64,000 bases of DNA from Arctopsyche grandis (Eukaryota > Arthropoda > Insecta > Trichoptera > Hydropsychidae): contig NC_135361.1 of NCBI RefSeq assembly GCF_051622035.1, positions 30,544,205 through 30,608,204 on the forward strand. Reading direction: 5' to 3'. The notes under the pieces were generated by a model. That model worked only from the letters and a program-made list of their open reading frames with translations. It ran no database searches and was not told the origin of the DNA. The position numbers were made by a program, and so were the translations under genes. How positions within the stretch are numbered: the first letter of the stretch is position 1; every line of letters begins with the position of its first letter. Below are positions 32,937-44,508 of the stretch, one piece after another.

Positions 32937-35373
32937 ATGAAGTGGTGGATCATATTAATATTAGTCCAATTTCTACGAGCCAAAGCCTTGGTGACAACAC
33001 CCGGCCCACCGAAATATCAACGATGCGTGTACGAAAGAGCGTTTAAGATGAACGGAGCATACTGCAAAGAACTCAACCTTCATTCTGTTCCCAGTACTCT
33101 GAAAAGTAACATTGAAGTACGTACCAAAAAGAAATAATACAATTCAACAAAATCGCATACAAACTAATTCCATACATGTTTATTGTTCATTTCAGATTTT
33201 AGACTTATCTTTCAATAGAATACGAGACTTGAAAAATGAAACATTCTCCCGATACACCAATGTTAAGTACCTCTATTTAGGCGACAATATGATACAGACT
33301 ATAGAACCCCTGGCGTTTGAGCCGTTGACAGCATTGGAGACGTTGGATTTGTCTTTGAACGGTCTTCACACCATTCCGGAGGCAGTATTCAACCTGCCAA
33401 TGCTCAGAAAGTTGTACATATCCGACAACAGTTTGAAAAACTTATATCAAGAGTTGAAACTGATGGAGAAGCCGTTCCGAGCGCCGATAACGTACCTCGA
33501 CATGATGAACACTCAGCTGTTCCAGTTTCCAGATCTCGGCATGATGCCTTATCTGCAGCACCTGAACGTGTCCCAAAACAAATTCACGAGCTTGGAACCT
33601 AAGAATTTGGCGAATATGTGCAGTCTCAGAGTGCTAGATTTGACCGACAGCTTCAGTATTGGTGATAACGCGTGTGCTAATAAGCCGCTGATCTCTTGGT
33701 TCCTCGATAAAGAGATTCAGGCGGTGCCTGAGTTGTACAGCATAATCAATCCGAATGGAGAAGGTACTTATTCTGTGTTTAAGATATATTTTAAGCCTAT
33801 ATGCCAGCCTATTAACCAGCAGTATGGTTTGGTGGTTGGATTTATCTTTAGCACCGAGAGATTACTGGGTTCGATTCCGTGCTAATCTTTAACGCTGCTG
33901 GTTAGACTTGGATATTTGCGACTCCAAGTCGGTCTTTTCATATCAGAGTTTGCCAATTTATCTGATTTTCACTGTTGAAACGGATCCTCAAATTGGCAAA
34001 AATCATCCTACCCGCTGTCACAAATATTTTAATTTGATTTAAGTACAATATGTTGAAATTTATGTACAAGTCTAAATCCATAGATGTCTCAATGGATTAA
34101 TTAATTAATTAATTGTTAATTTCGTGATCTTTAGCCTATCGAAATACAGCGATTTATGTACTAAAAATGCTGCAATGTTTGTAATTAATTGTCTAGGAAG
34201 GCGTATTGGGTCTACCTGTCAGGCCTTCCTGGTATATATCCAAAGAAATGTTTATAATAATAGAAGTAGCTTTAGGCGTCATATTGTTGTCAAGTGAGGA
34301 ATGTCCACAGACCTTTTCAAATAATTTTAGCGTCAGTCGTATTTGATCCGCAGTGCTCGACCTATACATATCCGATAAAAGCTTCTCTGTTTGTTTATAT
34401 TACTCGCAAGATGGGCAAGTGTATCGTTAAAAATTGCACAATGTATTCAAAAACACACAATAAACAACATGGGATACATTTTTATAACTAAATTGATCAT
34501 TTAAGTAACATATTATTCGATTAACATCGTAGTTTGACCGTTTTTAAAGGTGTCATGGCAATCGCCCGCATTCTACATAAAATTTCAGGGGTGGCACCAG
34601 AGAAATGTAAAAATTATTTTTAAATAAATGTAAAAACATTTCTCTTGGTGGCGCCGAATACTCAATTATATTAATAACCAATTATTTAAGTTTAACTAAT
34701 ATAAACATCGTCCATTTTATATTATATTATACATATTTTTGTTGAAACTATACATTACACGTTAATTTAAGAGTTCCCAAGGACAGACAAATACAAAAAA
34801 GTGGATAAAAATAATCCGCCAACTGAGAAAAGAAACGGATTGGCCACCACCGTATACTCAAATTGTAAATAAATCTATATCAAAAAAAAACTTTAATTTC
34901 TGTAGTGAATATGTGATGACCCTGATTAAATTCGTGCGTTTTAGCGTAGTTATGGAGACGTACCGCGTATTATTGACACAATTTATTTATTCGTAAAGGC
35001 ACTTCTATTATTATAATAAAATAAAAATATACATATATGTAGTATGAGAAGAATGTTTTTTAGAATTGAGTGCATATCCAATGTGAACTATGATTGATTG
35101 CTGTTTTGTTGATTGTTTTTAGATATGAAACATTGCAACAGTACGTGGTTCGATAAAGAAGTACTGGACGATTACGACGAGTGCAAAAAACACATACACA
35201 TACAAGAAAAAGAGAAAACTGCAAAGAAGACATGGATAATAGTGGCCGGAAGTTTAGGTGGATTTCTACTATTGGCCGTCATCTTCCTGTGCTGCATGCA
35301 TCAGAGAAATGTCAACAAGACAAATACGGAAGCCCAACAACGATTCCTTTCAAAACATATTTTAAATGATTAG
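32937..35373 (+). CDS. Leucine-rich-repeat type I transmembrane protein
   Basis: Three exons join in frame: 32937-33116 (phase 0), 33196-33763 (phase 1) and 35123-35373 (stop TAG), giving 332 residues. Residues 1-20 form a signal peptide (MKWWIILILVQFLRAKAL). A cysteine-containing N-cap follows, then LRRs (ILDLSFNRIRDL, VKYLYLGDNMIQTI, LETLDLSLNGLHTI, LRKLYISDNSL, LQHLNVSQNKFTSL, LRVLDLTD). A cysteine-bearing C-cap (C at DNACANK, HCNST, DECKK) precedes a membrane helix at about 287-308 (WIIVAGSLGGFLLLAVIF) and a short basic tail. It should sit on the cell surface or in endomembranes; the ligand is unknown. A 3' splice site at 32897 suggests an upstream non-coding exon. A SINE lies in intron 2. 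AATAAA occurs near 35617. I do not recognise a specific orthologue. Confidence 0.85.
33812..34250 (+). mobile_element. tRNA-derived SINE in intron 2 of the LRR gene
   Basis: B-box gggttcgattcc; body with gactccaagtcggtc and gttgaaacgg; tail with aggaaggcgtattgggt and aggccttcctggtat. It begins 49 bp after the exon 2 donor. Reading through the donor would run into the SINE and stop at 33885. Confidence 0.8.
34588..34665. repeat. Short inverted repeat (about 80-bp hairpin)
   Basis: ggggtggcaccagagaaatg is followed by an A/T-rich spacer and catttctcttggtggcgcc. It looks like a tiny foldback MITE within intron 2 of the LRR gene. Confidence 0.6.
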
Positions 35374-36302
35374 AAACTATTTACCAAAGAAGACGACGAT
35401 AAGACTATAACGGCTCTCTAGATTGAGCCACTTTGTATAAGTGAAGAATTGTGATACGAAAGAATTGAGGTGATGTTTGATAATTTATGTACATGTAATT
35501 TAGTCACGGCATTTCAAAATGGCGATTTTGTGAAAGAAATCGAATATATATAAAGTCATTCGTCGAATATTCAGAATTTAGGGCGTATTCTACCATAAGA
35601 TTGTAAATATGTAGAAAATAAACGGCGTCAAAAATGGAGCAATATGAAAAAAAATGCTGAATCAACTTTCTCGTACTTAAAATAAACATTTAGATGTGAC
35701 AACAAAATTTAAACATTCAATCATATAATATACAACACAAATTAAAACGAATTCCAATTATATATGTATATACATGTATATTGCTCCAATTTTGGCCTAA
35801 TCTAAAATGTACCAAATGTGCCTTATTAGTATGTTTTACAGTTTGTAATATGTATATGTATGTAGATTTTAATGGTTTAAAAAAATGTTTCGTGTACTTT
35901 TGGGGTCTGAATATGTAACATATCGAAAGTACAATATTCTGATCACATAAAGTATATTTTTATTTCACATAGTAACTATAAAATGCACTGATCTGCTTTC
36001 TCATAAACAATTTACATTTATTTGTTTTATACGTATTTCTTTGTTTGAAAGGTGCCATTTGATAATTTATATATATATATATATGTATATATTATGTATT
36101 CAATATATTTTTAAATAAATGCATTACCAAAAAGCCATTCAATTGCGAATGAAAACAGTCAAACGCATTTTATATTTCAAGAACTGCAATTCGTTGTACC
36201 GAAAACAGAAACATTGCACACAAAAAGTATTATTATAAAACAACAAAAAAAGAATGACAATTCATTCAATTAAACTAAGCAACACAAAATCACGCTTTTT
36301 AC
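35374..36302. other. 3' region of the LRR gene and AT-rich gap
   Basis: Likely 3' untranslated DNA of the LRR gene (AATAAA near 35617 and aaataaatgc near 36113), with TATA/TGTA simple runs. No other feature was recognised. Confidence 0.4.
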
Positions 36303-37151
36303 TTACCGGAGCGGAGACTAATCTATACAAAGTAAGTTTGACCTACTGAATTCGAATATGGCAATGATTTTTCCTGGTTTTCTTCTCGTTTATGAGATAA
36401 AAGCGCTTAAAAAATGCGCAATTTTTATTAGCTTTTGCAGTCTTCAACTCAAAATGTAATATTGCTGTGCCAGAAGTGAGTATTGGAATCAATAGTCAGA
36501 TATTTTCTCTATTAATTGTGATTTATATATCGAATCGTCGTCATAGAAACTTTGTTTTGTTTTCGAAGTTCCCAACCAAAAACACTTACATACATATATG
36601 CATACAAAGTCTCTTTCGAAATTATATATTAGATTAGATGAGCGCCCCCACTAAGAACATTTCATATTGTAATTTAAAATCATTCATTAGCACTATTACT
36701 ATTAATTAGTAATTAATTCGAATTAGTACTTTCAGATGAATGAAAAAATATTGAGTTTGAAAACCAACCCTTGAAAATGTAATGAAATATATATAACTGG
36801 CCCAATAAATGTATGACAACTTGAGGAAATAATGTGTAAAAAAAATATTTTTGCTTATTAAGTCAAAAATAAATAAAAAAAAGTATATTTTTGAATTTAG
36901 AAATTCGTTAAAAAATTAATAATAAGTATTTTAAAGCAATAAAAAATCACAATCAATAGAGATAACATCTGACTATTGATTCCAATACTCAATTTCTAGA
37001 TTTTGAGTTAAAACCTGCAAAAGCTAAAAATTTGCACACATTTTCAAACGCTGATATCTCATAAACGGAAGCAAACTGACAAAAATCATTGTCATATTCG
37101 AATTCAGTCGTTCAAATTGAGTAAAAATTGTAGTCTCTGCTCCGCTATTTG
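36303..37151. mobile_element. Foldback element abutting the UPF3 stop codon
   Basis: Two diverged inverted arms (36303-36530 and about 36945-37151) share agcggagactaatc/gtagtctctgctccgct, gaattcgaatatggcaatg/cattgtcatattcgaattc and gagtattggaatcaatagtc/gactattgattccaatactc. The spacer carries a family A Helitron 5' fragment near 36604-36645. The right arm ends 24 bp from the UPF3 stop, so UPF3 mRNA may include it. Confidence 0.65.
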
Positions 37152-37174
37152 TTTTTTGTTTTTGTTGCTCAGTG

Positions 37175-40100
37175 TTATTCTTCAGCAAGCAAATCTTGAG
37201 AGTTCACACTATTGGACGAACTGTTTGAAGAGTTTCCTATTTTATCAGATGGTTTAGCAACGGGATCCTTTTCACGCTCGATACGTTGCTTGCTGAATTT
37301 CCCCATACCCGGTTGGTAAATGGCAAGACTTGGACGATCCTATATTTATATAAAACAAAACATTAAAATCATATATACATATCTAAGATGCGTTCAATTA
37401 CTTTGATTGATTTGATTTACCTTGTTTCGAATTCTGCGTTCGGTTCTAGGATCCGAAGAATTGTCTTTCGATTTATCAGACGCATTCTTGTCACTGCCGT
37501 TGTTCGATTCGTGGGAATTTTCCTCCAAAGACTTGTTCCTTCTGAGAACCGTCTCATCGTTTGTATTGCTCTTCTGTTTGGACTCTAAGCTGTTACGACG
37601 CTGCTGCACATCCGGTGAAACTTGTGTGTCCTTGTTTGATTTCCCTTTTGTAGTTTTAGGCGCGGACGATTCATTCTTATCATCCTTACGCTTTACGACG
37701 ACTTTGCCGTGCTTCAGGTCTGGCTTTTTCGCGTCGACTGATTTTACAGTGTCCTTCATAGCATTTTTGATTATTTGCACGGCACTATCGGTTGGGTTTA
37801 CGACCTCCACTTTGACACCTTCCGATTTCTGACGATCCATCTCGTCTATCACCTTTGTAAGATCGGCCACTTTAAATTGCGGCAATTGAGTGAAGGGTTT
37901 TATGTTGCTGCTGCTCGGAGGTCCCTTTACAACCTTATCACCGGTTTTGATCGAAACAATAGGCTTCACCTCCACACTCGTTGTTTTGTCCTGTTCCTTT
38001 TCGTCTAGCTCCTTATAAACTGCTACTTTATGTGGTTTCTTTTCCGACTTGAAGCGTTCTTTCTTCAAATCGTAGAATTTATCTTTTTCTTTGTACTTGT
38101 CCCTGTAGGATTCCCTCTGTCGGTCTCTGCGTTCTCTACGATTGGATTTATCCTCATCGACAACATCACCGTCGTTTGTATCTTTACCGGGTTTATCCTT
38201 TTTATTAAAATCGCTCCTTTTGCGGTGATCGTCGACTGTCCTCCTCTGGTCCTTAAAATTCTTCGAACGACTCTTATTTTGATAGTGAACTTCTTTTATT
38301 TCTACTACGCCATCGTCATTCGTTGGAGATCCGTCATCATCTTTTTCATCGATGACAGATTTATCGTCATTATCTCTAGATTTGATCTGTTTAATGTCAT
38401 CAAAATTGTCATCATCCTGAAATAAAAAAGACAAATAAAATCTAAAACATTGAAAATAAACAAAATACAAATAAAAGCCATGAAAATACCTTTGACAAAC
38501 GATTCCGTGGACGACGACGTTGTTTTTCCTCGCGTCGTCTCCTTTCCTCACGTTTCCTCGCTGCTAAAAAGTCCAGCAGAGGAGTTGTCGTCTCTTTCTT
38601 TTCTGTTAGAAGAAAATTAATATAATAACACTTGACGAGAACCAGTGGCGTAGCGTGAATTCCAGGCGCCCCCCCGCAAAATATTTTAAGGCGCCCTCTC
38701 CCCCCCCCCCATATATTCATATTATTTCCTTACAGCAAAATAACTTTCCAAATTAATAATTCATACCTTTTTTACGTAGAAAAACTTTTTTCTGGACTCA
38801 TTGGCAAACACGACTATTTTGTTAAAATTTAATACTAATCATTGCTAATATTTTAATACGATGTTGTGACATAGTTGACCTTAAGTAATTTTTAATAAGT
38901 TTCAACTTGTGAACGAGCGCTCTGTAGTGGCTACAGTTACCAGAAGCGTGAGGAAAAGATGATTTAAATGACGAATTTAAATTATAAAAATTACAAATGA
39001 AGAGCTTTGCCAAATTATGAACACGTTGATCTTCTTTATTTTTATTTATTTATATTTTCTTATTTTATTTTCTTTTAAGCACGAACGGAAATCAAGTATC
39101 TGATCAGGCAATGATTTGTCAAAATCATTGACATATTAGTTGGCTAGAGACATAGCTTCATGATATACATATGTATGTACATATATGTAAATCGTCATCT
39201 GATAATTGTTTTGCAGGAAAGCGAACTTTGAAACAATGTTTAAATAACGGGATACGAACCTTCATTTGCACTTAGGTTACGTTTAGTGCCGCATTAAAAA
39301 TTGTTCAAAATTTCTTTTAATGGATCCTGGAATCGTATATCATGACTGATGACTAAGTTCATCGAAATGCTTTTAGATTCAATTTTGGCTTCAACCCTAA
39401 TATTGTTGAAATTGTTACGAATCCTTCAAATTTATTTCTAAAATTACTGATCTCTCAATATGCATCAGTGCTCAGTCTAATCATAGACTGAGCACTGATA
39501 TCATCAGCGTTTTTTGATTGAAGGAACTTTGAAACAAAGTTGAGAAACCGAAGAATTTTTCAAGAAGCACGAGTAGAAGAATAAATTCGAAACATTCCAT
39601 TTTCTTTTTTAGTCAATTTTCTTTTGATTGTTCATCATTTCTTTTACTTTTTAAAATTATTTCTGTAAGAAATTTTAAAAAATCTGTACATATATACATA
39701 TATGTACCTACATATATATCGAAGTGCATTAATAGAGTCTAATCTGGATGACCAACAAGCAGTGCATAATCTGTTTAAAGTAACTGATGATGAATTTTCC
39801 TTAAAAACTTCCCACCTGTTAATGTTGACAGCTAAAAATTTATAAATTTATATATTTTTACGTTTTTACGCCTCATATAATTTTATTTTATTGTTTTAAC
39901 ACGTTGTTTTAACAAAAATATATACAAGAATAAGAGAGAATTGTCAGCTATATGTAAATACAATAAAACGAGATGCAAATAGGTTAAAAAATAACACAGG
40001 TTTTTAAAAAAAATATTGCAAAGAAATTAAAGAACAAATTAAAAAATCTGCAAAAAAGGCACGCCGCTTTGCGGCGCCCCCCAAGCATCGGCGCCCCCCC

Positions 40101-41219
40101 GCATTGCGGGGTCTGCGGGCGCGGTAGTTACGCCACTGACGAGAACATTTACATACAATGAGTTGCATTAAAAATCTAATCTTTATAATCGCTTCAATAC
40201 ATATTTTTGTACTACCTTCAGTTGGCTGATAGGAGTATTCCATTTTCGGCTCCCTAGTATCACTATCGGTTTCTTTGAGACTTTCCAAAAACTCCATATA
40301 AGACGGATCGTTCTCAATAGTTCCACATTTGACGTCCTTTTTGCGACGTTTCTTCAAAATTCGTTGAAACGGCGCGTACTCAACAATAGCCGGATATTCA
40401 TTACCTGAAATTTTCATCACATATTTCAAATCCGAACAAAACACGACGATATGTATGCAAGCAATTTACAACAACAAACCTTTATCGTCGAGAAATATGT
40501 AATCGTCGAATTTATCTCTGAATATGAAAATATCATCAACGTTTACAAAGTTTATATAAGCTCTGCAGAAAAGGTTTGGAGCGAGAGATGCGTCGGGTTT
40601 TGAATAATAAAAATAGTCATGATCCGGAATTGGCGCCACTTGTTCCAAAAACGACTCCTCTGACATCGTAGGTGGTAATCTACGGCAAACGATCTGAAAT
40701 TTATAGTTATTTTATTAGTATAGATTAAGCAAATTTTTATCAAATGCACGTAAAATTTAAAATTTTTGGTACAAAGCACAATGTCCATATTTCTCTATAT
40801 ATTAAACTAGTGATAGACCTGATTTACCTACCTACATTTAAACAATAGAAAAATTAATTTATTAATTCAATTAAATAATATTCAGTAGATGGTGCTAAAT
40901 GTCTGTGGCACTATTTTCCAAGAGGAAATATATAAATACCGGTTTTTTCTTGATTATTTACTATTAGACATATTTACATTAAGCCTTACAAAGTCTCTTT
41001 CGAAATGATATGTTAGATGAAGAGATGATGGAATGATGGAATAGGTGTAGTTACTTTGGTGTTCGGTCTGTGTCGTTCTCGACGGTCTCGAGCACGGGCT
41101 GCTTCGATGTCGGCCACTACTGCCGTTCCTGCCGAAACTGGTGGAGCCTCCGCCCCCGTTCCCCCGGCGCCCCCAGCGCCCCCAGCACCCCCAGGACTAC
41201 CAGAGCCCCCTTCACCCAT
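37175..41219 (-). CDS. Upf3: Regulator of nonsense transcripts 3 (UPF3 homologue)
   Basis: Six exons join in frame on the minus strand: 41219-41055, 40693-40480, 40404-40216, 38602-38490, 38416-37421 and 37339-37175 (stop TAA), giving 613 residues. The ATG at 41219 starts a glycine-rich leader. The conserved UPF3 RNP-like domain follows (about 54-170: IVCRRLPPTMSEESFLEQ, HDYFYYSKPD, FCRAYINFVNVDDIFIFRD, NEYPAIVEYAPFQR). Next come the TPLLDFLAARKREERRRRE segment and a long charged linker (about 228-550). The exon-junction-complex-binding motif spans the last junction (about 553-570: RRIRNKDRPSLAIYQPG). UPF3 bridges exon-junction complexes to UPF2 during nonsense-mediated decay. Intron 3 holds a 1.5-kb hAT element and intron 1 a mini-Helitron. 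All coding joints keep frame, so the gene looks functional. Confidence 0.92.
38643..40138. mobile_element. Non-autonomous hAT element in UPF3 intron 3
   Basis: Termini are CAGTGGCGTAGCGTG and GTAGTTACGCCACTG. ACGAGAAC is perfectly duplicated at 38635-38642 and 40139-40146. GC-rich subterminal blocks (ggcgcccccccgc) lie at both ends. The 1496-bp element has no transposase frame. It starts 41 bp upstream of the exon 4 acceptor in gene orientation. Confidence 0.85.
40807..41019 (-). mobile_element. Mini-Helitron-like insertion in UPF3 intron 1
   Basis: The minus strand begins near TCATCTAACATATCATTTCG followed by aaagagactttgt, the family A 5' end. It ends atcaCTAG|T at 40807. It is only about 213 bp and lacks the CGAAGCC hairpin. 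It ends about 110 bp from the next exon. Confidence 0.5.
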
Positions 41220-41564
41220 CTTCGACGCGACTTCAACTGACACTGACACTTTGACAGCTGACAATTTACTCTACTCTGCAATATCGCACGTAGAACATTA
41301 ATACACAGCCATTATTAAGATTTTTTTTTGACATTTAAAAAAATATCTAAATCGAGTTTTTCGAGTATTTAAGAGCTTAATCATCATCATCATTAACAAT
41401 GCTGGATGAAGATCTTTCCAACACGCTTTCATTTATCTGTCTTGGGGAACTCTCACCCATCTCATTTTATACGCTCATTTTCCTTGTATGCTAATACAAA
41501 TCAAGTTCTTTTTTTATCCACCTATGCGGGTGAAGGAATAAAATGACATTATGTTGTAAACACG
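41220..41564. other. UPF3 upstream region
   Basis: Immediately upstream of the UPF3 ATG on the minus strand is sequence that could be 5' untranslated DNA, with an in-frame TTG at 41264 but no earlier ATG. A promoter is expected here; no specific element was recognised. Confidence 0.35.
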
Positions 41565-42804
41565 TGTAGGAATTGTAGGAATCTCGTCACCGCAATCGAA
41601 ATATCTATTGCGACGGAGAATACATTTCTCACGCTCAACCATTGACGTTATCTCGAGTCGAGAAAATTCCACCCCAACAAATCAAGCAGAATGACGCGAC
41701 GTCGAAGAACACCTGCACCCATTAAAGTGCACAAATAACAACTACATTGTAACCCATTGAACAAACATCCAGACTCACTGGAACAAAGGACGATAAAAAC
41801 TAAGTCGAGGGGAACGACGCCACATATTCGAGAATATTCCACCCCAAACAACGAAACCACATTCCTCGCATAACTTGCACACGTAAACACCACCTGCGGT
41901 TCTCAGAATCAATCGCCAGTAAACAAGTCACGTGGATCCCCAAAAACAATATAAAAGGAGATCCAACCCAGACAACTTCAGTCAACAGGCAGCAGCCACC
42001 ACGACAGCAGTTGACATCCAGCATCTGACCAGCTACCACTACACTACCCTACAATGGAAGAACGCTTGCAACTCAGCCGGATCCAGAGCAACGACACATT
42101 GCAGATCCAGCAGCCATCACGACACCAAGTCAACAGCCAATAGCCGCTTCGAGAAAACTTCCTCAAATATTCTAATACACTTGTACAATATTTAGGCAAA
42201 CAACAAAACAACTTAAAACAAGCACAACAGTGTTTCGTTAGGCTGGGATACGGTCAACACTTCCTACCCCGCCTACAGAATCTAGCACAACTGTGCTATT
42301 ACGAATCAAAACCAGTGATCTCATCATCGATCCTGTACAAACATGCATAACTCAAGGACAACGTCCCTTCGACCATTCCAGAAGAAAGAGTTTATCGCTC
42401 GATCGTAAAACGAACGAAACTCAACAGTGATATCATCAGGCAACCGTAACACATGTCTGAAAAGTCATTTACGCGTGGCGCTGACCCCATAGCTATAAAC
42501 CACACGTGTACCGAGCACGCGCCTCGAAAATAGGTCAACTCGTGTCCCCAACACACGTGTCCTGGAAACGAAGACAAAGCGTCTGTACACGGCACACTAC
42601 ATGCCAGAACGTATATAAAGCGACGCACCAGCTCCCAACACCAGAGTGAACCTCTGGAGTTCAACCAGATCACTTCTCCGAAGCTCAACCTCTTCGTACA
42701 TACCATAACCATTGTAACAATTGAACAAAAATAAACGATCTCTTTCAAACTCAACTTAGTTCCCATAGGCCGGGAAACGGTCGAAACCTTTAACCAGTCC
42801 TATA
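41565..42804 (+). mobile_element. Solo LTR family B split by an LTR family A insertion
   Basis: It begins TGTAG at 41565, is interrupted by 41574-42277, resumes at 42278 with gaatctagcac and ends gtccTATA at 42804. Flanks CACG and TACG form an imperfect 4-bp duplication. A TATA-like gtatataaag (near 42610) and AATAAA (near 42729) give plus orientation. It lies between UPF3 and MAD2L2, which are divergent. Confidence 0.75.
41574..42277 (+). mobile_element. Solo LTR family A nested in LTR family B
   Basis: It begins TGTAGGAATCTCGTC and ends CCCCGCCTACA. The duplication GAAT lies at 41570-41573 and 42278-42281, which are bases of the host LTR's own TGTAGGAAT start. TATA-like aatataaaagg lies near 41948. 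Removing it restores the family B 5' end seen at 45607 and 50785. Confidence 0.85.
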
Positions 42805-43474
42805 TACGACTGTTTAATGCGACGGCCGGGAAGAAAGTAAAGTAGTCACAAATCAATGGTAAACGGACTACATATTTCGCATATTATAATCGCGCACACG
42901 ACAATCGTTCCATGATTGACATTTTAGTGACGTGTGTGAAGTCGCTTTGTGCGGATTAATCACCGAATCCAAGCCAACATGGTCGAATTGATCTCGACTC
43001 ACAGGATGATGACCCAAAACTCAATCATGTCGTAGGGCCCTACACACCTTTTATCCATTCTTCTAGCTACGTGACCCCTTCATTGCCTTTTAAATATTTT
43101 TATTCGCTCCACTATATCAACAATCTTTGCCATATTTATAGTCTACGTACTGTGTTTCCTGTCTCCAAAATCAAACATTCATATATTAAGATGGAAATAC
43201 AATGAATTCTCAGGTATATAAACCACTTTTTTATAATTAGTTTTATGAAAAAAACAGTAAGGGTATTTTTGATGATAAGTTAATTTAATGCATGCAAAAT
43301 TGTATATAATTGTCTCAATTCTCGATAATATCACAATAATTTTTGATGGGGAATAAAGAATCTCGGCATTGAAGGGTTAATAAAACCGCAAATTGAGCTG
43401 TCATAATTTACGTTTCATTAGTCTTTTATGGCCAAAAAGTAAAGAATAACTCACTTGACAGCTAGCGGCGCGGG
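42805..43474. other. Upstream region of MAD2L2
   Basis: No transposon ends or exons were recognised. The last 100 bp before the ATG (cacttgacagctagcggcg) should contain the MAD2L2 promoter and 5' untranslated region. Confidence 0.4.
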
Positions 43475-44071
43475 ATGGAAATAAACGTCAATGACATTTT
43501 CATCGAATTTTTAGAGATAGCCTTTCATTATTTGTTATTTGTGTACAAAATCTATCCCAAAGAAATATTCGAAGACCGAAAGAAATATGGCGCCTCTGTC
43601 AAGTATTCTATTCATCCGCAAGTCAACAGCTACATAACGAACTGTCTCACGTCCATCAAGGAAGTTTTAATTGCGGGATGTCTCGAAAAGGTGGCCTTCT
43701 GCGTCCTAGATGCGGACAAAATTGAAACTCATAGGTGTATATTCGACGCTCTCAGCGTGAATGCTGATTGTACTCGCAACGAAGACCACTACTTGATCAG
43801 GTGTGAGCAGAATTTGCGAGCTTTCTTCATGAAGCTGAGTAATTCGGATGCATTCACCAAACCCATTCCAGATGGAAACTCGTTCACCGTCATGGTACAC
43901 ACGACCGAATCGGCTGCCGTCAATTTAGCCAAGAAGCCAGAACTGGAGCACTTTCCCCTCATTGAATATGAACCGTCGAACGATTGTATTAAAACGGAAT
44001 ACTTCATTCTGCCTATACATACTGTAAACATCGATCTGTTTAAAGCTGAAGTGTATTTAGAACATTTATGA
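43475..44071 (+). CDS. MAD2L2: MAD2L2/REV7 HORMA-domain protein
   Basis: One uninterrupted 198-codon frame starts at an ATG after gcgcggg. It matches the REV7 pattern along its whole length: FIEFLEIAFHYLLFVYKIYP, then EIFEDRKKYGASVKYSIHPQ, VNSYITNCLTSIKEVL, the strand pair VEKVAFCVLD-like, RCEQNLRAFFMKLS, and the safety-belt end TFTVMVHT-like through IHTVNIDLFKAEVYLE. Family members are about 200-210 residues, so the length is complete. REV7 is the accessory subunit of DNA polymerase zeta in translesion synthesis and part of shieldin and cell-cycle control in vertebrates; nuclear action is inferred. The gene is intronless here and converges with sulfite oxidase (44509), 437 bp away. Confidence 0.92.
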   Translation: MEINVNDIFIEFLEIAFHYLLFVYKIYPKEIFEDRKKYGASVKYSIHPQVNSYITNCLTSIKEVLIAGCLEKVAFCVLDADKIETHRCIFDALSVNADCTRNEDHYLIRCEQNLRAFFMKLSNSDAFTKPIPDGNSFTVMVHTTESAAVNLAKKPELEHFPLIEYEPSNDCIKTEYFILPIHTVNIDLFKAEVYLEHL

Positions 44072-44508
44072 TTTTTTTGTTAATCTTTTGTCATTTTTAA
44101 TACAGGCTGTGATACTTTATTTGTAAACCTCATAAATCCGAAACTACATTTGTTTCAGGGAAGAATGATAAGTATCGTACTTTATACAATTACAGGTTTA
44201 TTTGATAGTACTAAAAGACGACAGATATTTACCAATTATTTTTATGAGGTTTACAAATTATAGTAACAATTTATAATATGTAATATGTAAGCATAAGAAT
44301 AAAAATATGTTTTTATATATGAAAATTTTTATTAAAAAATATACAAGTACAATAATATTTGAGCATTAACAGTAAAGCATAATCTATAAAGTAATTACCT
44401 TTTACAAAAATATATTACTTAAGACATAAAATGAAATTAACAATGGTTTATAACGAGGACACATTATATATTACTATTATATGTACATACATATATGGTA
44501 TTTTCACG
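44072..44508. other. Convergent 3' region of MAD2L2 and sulfite oxidase, with an inverted repeat
   Basis: The shared 3' region contains arms tttgtaaacctcataaa (about 44119-44136) and tttatgaggtttacaaa (44241-44257), a 17-bp perfect inverted repeat 104 bp apart. AATAAA-like signals are near 44299 (plus). It could be a MITE or a terminator-like hairpin between converging transcripts. Confidence 0.5.

Noticed and set aside
33764-33885. Continuation of LRR exon 2 into a longer reading frame
   Set aside because: A good donor (GAAG|GTACTT) ends the exon in the phase needed by exon 3, and the extra codons run into a SINE.
37388-38425. Plus-strand open frames opposite the UPF3 linker exon
   Set aside because: They are antisense shadows of the charged UPF3 exon 5, without independent domain support.
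41220-41264. Upstream extension of the UPF3 start
   Set aside because: The extension would begin with TTG; the first in-frame ATG is at 41219.
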